Shown here: positions 8,619 through 14,146 of the stretch, in pieces
Layout of the letters: each line of letters starts with the position of its first letter
Position numbering within the stretch: the first letter of the stretch is position 1
Notes under the pieces: generated by a model
Told to the model about the DNA's origin: nothing
The model's input: the letters and a program-made list of their open reading frames with translations, nothing else
The model's database searches: none
Assembly (NCBI GenBank): GCA_004802705.1
Contig: SGPL01000719.1
Span: 1 to 14,146, forward strand
DNA from: Bondarzewia mesenterica
Lineage: Eukaryota; Basidiomycota; Agaricomycetes; Russulales; Bondarzewiaceae
Direction: 5' to 3'
DNA length: 14,146 nt
Program-made: the position numbers and the translations under genes

Positions 8619-10361
8619 ATGCACGCCCGCCACCGCTCATCGTCAATATCTCGAGACAATGCGCTTTACCAATCAATACCGCAGGAGCCCATCTCCACAG
8701 ACGCAGCACTCATTCCATCGACCGTCCTAGAAACAGAGTTGGATATCGAAGAGGCCGACGGCGCTGTCCTCTCCGATCCCGTTCTGCCGCACTTGGTGGA
8801 CAATCAGATACACTGGATACTGTTTCTCTTCGGGTGTGCTGTGCTCTTGCCATGGAACGGTGTGGATTTTGTTAGTTTTTTTTTTCTCTTCCGTTCGGGA
8901 TTGCTCATGTCGTGAGACAGTCATGATCACGGCGACGCCGTATTTCTTGTCACGGCTGGAGGGCTCTCCAGTGCGGAGCTTGTTCAGCTCGTACCTATCC
9001 ACCTCCTTCACCTTTGCCAACTTTTCCTTTCTGGCTCATGCGACAGCCACGTCCAAGAAGGTCTGTCCTATTCCTGCTCATTCCCAACCGATCCGCCAAT
9101 CCATCTATACATTGTAGGCATCCTCATCCAGACAAGTCCAATGGACCACCCTCACCCTCGCCTCGCTCACCTTCCTCCTCATGCTAAGCACTTACATCAC
9201 CCTCCCACCTACTCTCTTCTTCACCTTCGTCCTGCTCAACGCAATCGCTCAAGCCGGTGCAGGCTCCTACCTCCAAACCTCCGTCGTAGCGATCGCGTCC
9301 CTCTTCGGTCCCGCGACGATGCAAGCCGTCATGTCCGGCCAAGCCGCCGTTGCTATCGTCGTCTCCTCCGTGCAGGTCATCAGCGCCGGCGCATCCCTCC
9401 GCTCCTCCGCNCCCGCCTCCGTTCTGCGCGCGCGAGACAGCGTCGGGGAGGCGGAAGCAAAGTCGGCGTTCGCGTTCTTTGCGCTGTCGACTGTGTTCCT
9501 CGTCGCCTGCGCAGGAGCCAACGTGTGGCTCACCCGAATGCCCGCATTTAAAGCCATTGTGGCGCCTGCACCGCTCGACTGCGAGCCTCCGTGGGCCCGT
9601 GCGCGTAGTCTGTCGGTCGAGCGTGGAGAGCATCGTCCGCTCGTCGCAGATGGCGTGGATCTGAGTCCGGTTGGCTTGCATGAGCATGCGGACATTCTGG
9701 ATGCGAAGAGTCGGATTTGGAGGGTGGCGAAGAAGAATGTGTTGTACGAGGTCGCGGTCGCGTATGTTTTCGTGGTCACTTTGGTCAGTATGCACGATCC
9801 TCCCTAACATGGTTAAAAATTTTTGCTCACGAACATTCCCCATGATCATTTTCATAGTCGGTCTTTCCCCCGCTGACGATATCAGTCCAACCCACGAACC
9901 CAAGCATACACCCGCTCCTCTTCAACTCGATTCACTTCCTCGTCTTCAGCACCGGCGACTTCCTGGGACGACACCTCTGCTCGTACCCCACGCTCCTCAT
10001 CTGGTCCGCAAAGCGCCTCGGCATGCTCTCCCTCCTCCGCACACTCTTCATCCCGCTCTTCCTTGCCTGCAACGTCCAGCGCGATCCCTCTACGCCCTCA
10101 GCGCCGCCGCTTATCAACTCGGACGTCCTCTTCATGCTCATCTTGCTCGTGTTTGGGCTGTCGAACGGGTACGTGTCGAGCTTGTGCATGATGTCTGCGG
10201 GCTCGTTGGAGCATAATCGGAGGCTCGAGGGAAGGAAGGAGGACGTAGATATCGCGGCGACCGTGGCGAGCTTTTGTCTCGTCGGTGGACTTGCCGTGGG
10301 GAGCATGATGAGTTTTGGGGTCAAGGCGGCGGTTTGCGAGTGCAATCCATTTACAACGTAG
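8619..10361 (+). CDS. FUN26: Equilibrative nucleoside transporter (ENT/SLC29 family)
   Basis: ENT proteins move nucleosides across membranes by facilitated diffusion; the yeast member Fun26 sits in the vacuole. Four exons join in phase: 8619-8859, 8921-9060, 9118-9783, 9858-10361, giving 516 residues. An acidic cytosolic N-terminus of about 65 residues leads into the first membrane segment, containing LPWN (77-80) and MITATPYF (82-89), the ENT signature. Further hydrophobic segments follow, with family-typical blocks SYLQTSVVAIASLFGP, the Gly/Gln-rich MSGQAAVAIVV, and near the C-terminus NGYVSSLCMM and TVASFCLVGGLAVGS. A hydrophilic loop at about 281-331 separates the first six from the last five expected membrane helices, matching the 11-helix ENT topology. 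The ambiguous base at 9411 affects one codon. The ATG at 8619 is the first in frame, and the upstream TTG frame is not needed. Plasma membrane or vacuolar location cannot be read from the sequence. Confidence 0.93.
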
Positions 10362-10705
10362 AAGGAAGGAAGGATTTTTTTTCGGTGGACTGGGATAGAT
10401 ACCACAGAGGTGCTCTTGTACGACTAGGTATTGTATCGCTTGCTGCTTTGGACTGGCATTTGCTATCCATTCAATAATACGTTGACATTACTTTGCTATC
10501 CATCCTACTTGCCGCATCACAGCAGTAATGAACCGTACGTCGCTGTTATTACAATTATTGGTATACATGCGGAGATAACCCTGGACGCGACGGCGTGTCG
10601 CATAGATGCACACATCGATGAAGTTTGAAGTACCTAAAACTCACCAAGACAAGGTGGAATTGCGAGCGCTATCATACACTTCCTTACACACCCGTTCCCT
10701 CTCGC
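10362..10705. other. Intergenic region between convergent genes (3' ends)
   Basis: This 344-bp region separates the transporter stop from the Vfa1-like stop on the other strand. It is more AT-rich than the coding DNA, as expected for two 3' UTRs. It contains a 12-bp direct repeat, TTTGCTATCCAT, at 10459-10470 and 10492-10503. No coding or RNA gene is apparent. Confidence 0.5.
10459..10503. repeat. Short direct repeat, 12 bp twice
   Basis: TTTGCTATCCAT occurs at 10459-10470 and again at 10492-10503, with starts 33 bp apart. It lies in the convergent 3' intergenic region. Its function is unknown and it may be chance. Confidence 0.5.
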
Positions 10706-13483
<2,778 letters not shown>

Positions 13484-13822
13484 GCGAGTTCATATTAAAA
13501 AATTGCCAAACAAAAAACAATGGGAGAGAAGTAAGCAGTGAGAAGAAGGAAATTAACGAATGTAGCATGGACATAGTGGTCAATGTATACGAATCCATGA
13601 TGTATAGTGCAACGGTTTGACTAAGATGTACATGAGTGACATGTAATACGATTCGTCGAATGGTCACTTTTCATATGTGCAACGGGATTTTGACCCCGAG
13701 CGGTGAGTGAGTAGGCAATGCAATGTGCCCAGCCAGCACATCCTTCATGATGAGCATGATAATCCAAAAGCGAATAGATCCTGATGTATGTACAGCAAAG
13801 TACAGTGTCGATGAAATGATTC
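13484..13822. other. Intergenic region between convergent genes (3' ends)
   Basis: This 339-bp stretch lies between the dehydrogenase stop and the stop of the right-edge minus-strand gene. It starts with A-rich sequence (about 13490-13520), as expected of a 3' UTR and polyadenylation region. Open frames here have no conserved blocks, and no RNA gene is recognised. Confidence 0.5.
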
Positions 13823-14146
13823 CTACACGCCTCGATCAACCATCATTCTAGGCGGTTTGCGTCCAAGAACAGCCCTCCACAGCACCGCGAGCGCAGCGAC
13901 GACCTCACGCCTCCTGATACCCGATTTCCGCCACAGCGCGCGGAGGAGGGCGAGGACACAGAAAATGAACGATATGTCGAGGAACAAGCGACGGACGACG
14001 ATGAGCGCAGGGGAGCGGTGCTCGCTGCGCGCGAGGAACAGCGCGAGCTGCCGGCCATGCGCGACGACGCGTGCGAGTGCTTTGAGAACGTAAGACCACA
14101 GTCCCATGTCATCCAAATTCCATCCCGGCGCGTCGAACGGGTACCC
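13823..14146 (-). CDS. C-terminal part of an unrecognised, possibly membrane-associated protein (runs off right edge)
   Basis: The frame is open from the right edge to TAG at 13825-13823 and gives 107 residues. It reads YPFDAPGWNLDDMGLWSYV near the edge, then a hydrophobic segment, LFLDISFIFCVLALLRALW, that could be a membrane helix, followed by a basic amphipathic tail (RKSGIRRREVVAALAVLWRAVLG) and the C-terminus MMVDRGV. The Trp/Pro-rich start and the ordered alternation of hydrophobic and basic stretches look like real protein. The opposite strand offers only shorter frames without such features. I do not recognise the family. The 5' end and any introns lie outside the window. Confidence 0.55.
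   Translation of the reverse strand, partial: GYPFDAPGWNLDDMGLWSYVLKALARVVAHGRQLALFLARSEHRSPALIVVRRLFLDISFIFCVLALLRALWRKSGIRRREVVAALAVLWRAVLGRKPPRMMVDRGV

Noticed and set aside
9184..9903. A 239-codon minus-strand frame opposite the nucleoside transporter
   Set aside because: It is antisense to conserved membrane segments of the transporter and contains no recognised motif.

Overview
The window looks like ordinary nuclear DNA from a filamentous basidiomycete, most likely an Agaricomycete. It is GC-rich and gene-dense. Coding regions are interrupted by many short introns (about 48-113 bp, nearly all GT-AG). The proteins are conserved eukaryotic housekeeping or regulatory proteins. Because genes are split, no single open frame gives a full product. 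I rebuilt each gene by joining exons so that splice phases matched and conserved family blocks were restored.

Layout from left to right: (1) the 5' part of an unrecognised acidic/Ser-Pro-rich protein gene on the minus strand (1-457, running off the left edge). (2) A 1.27 kb gene-poor interval with most of the ambiguous N bases, a TATA box for gene 1, and plus-strand splice-like signals of unknown meaning. (3) A ten-exon plus-strand gene for the RbBP5/Swd1 WD40 subunit of the COMPASS H3K4 methyltransferase (1723-3668). (4) A plus-strand gene for the APSES/ankyrin DNA-binding subunit of the MBF G1/S transcription factor, Mbp1-like (4052-6677), with three ACGCGT MluI boxes upstream. (5) A four-exon gene for a mitochondrial large-subunit ribosomal protein of the uL24 family (6998-8328). 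(6) A four-exon equilibrative nucleoside transporter (8619-10361). (7) On the minus strand, a two-exon VPS4-associated protein (Vfa1-like, 10706-11369), which shares a 243-bp divergent promoter with (8), a 13-exon class III alcohol dehydrogenase / S-(hydroxymethyl)glutathione dehydrogenase on the plus strand (11613-13483). (9) The 3' end of an unrecognised protein with a hydrophobic segment, on the minus strand (13823-14146).

The genes do not form a pathway cluster. They cover chromatin, cell cycle, mitochondrial translation, nucleoside transport, ESCRT/VPS4 function and formaldehyde detoxification, which fits a conserved housekeeping segment rather than an accessory island. I saw no mobile element, CRISPR array, tRNA, rRNA or secondary-metabolite genes, and no convincing new biological system. 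The best leads are regulatory and gene-structural: the MluI-box cluster upstream of the MBF gene, a GC-AG intron inside its DNA-binding domain, an unresolved frame change beside an arginine-rich patch in the same gene, competing 3' splice sites in the dehydrogenase gene, and orphan splice signals near 783-1024.
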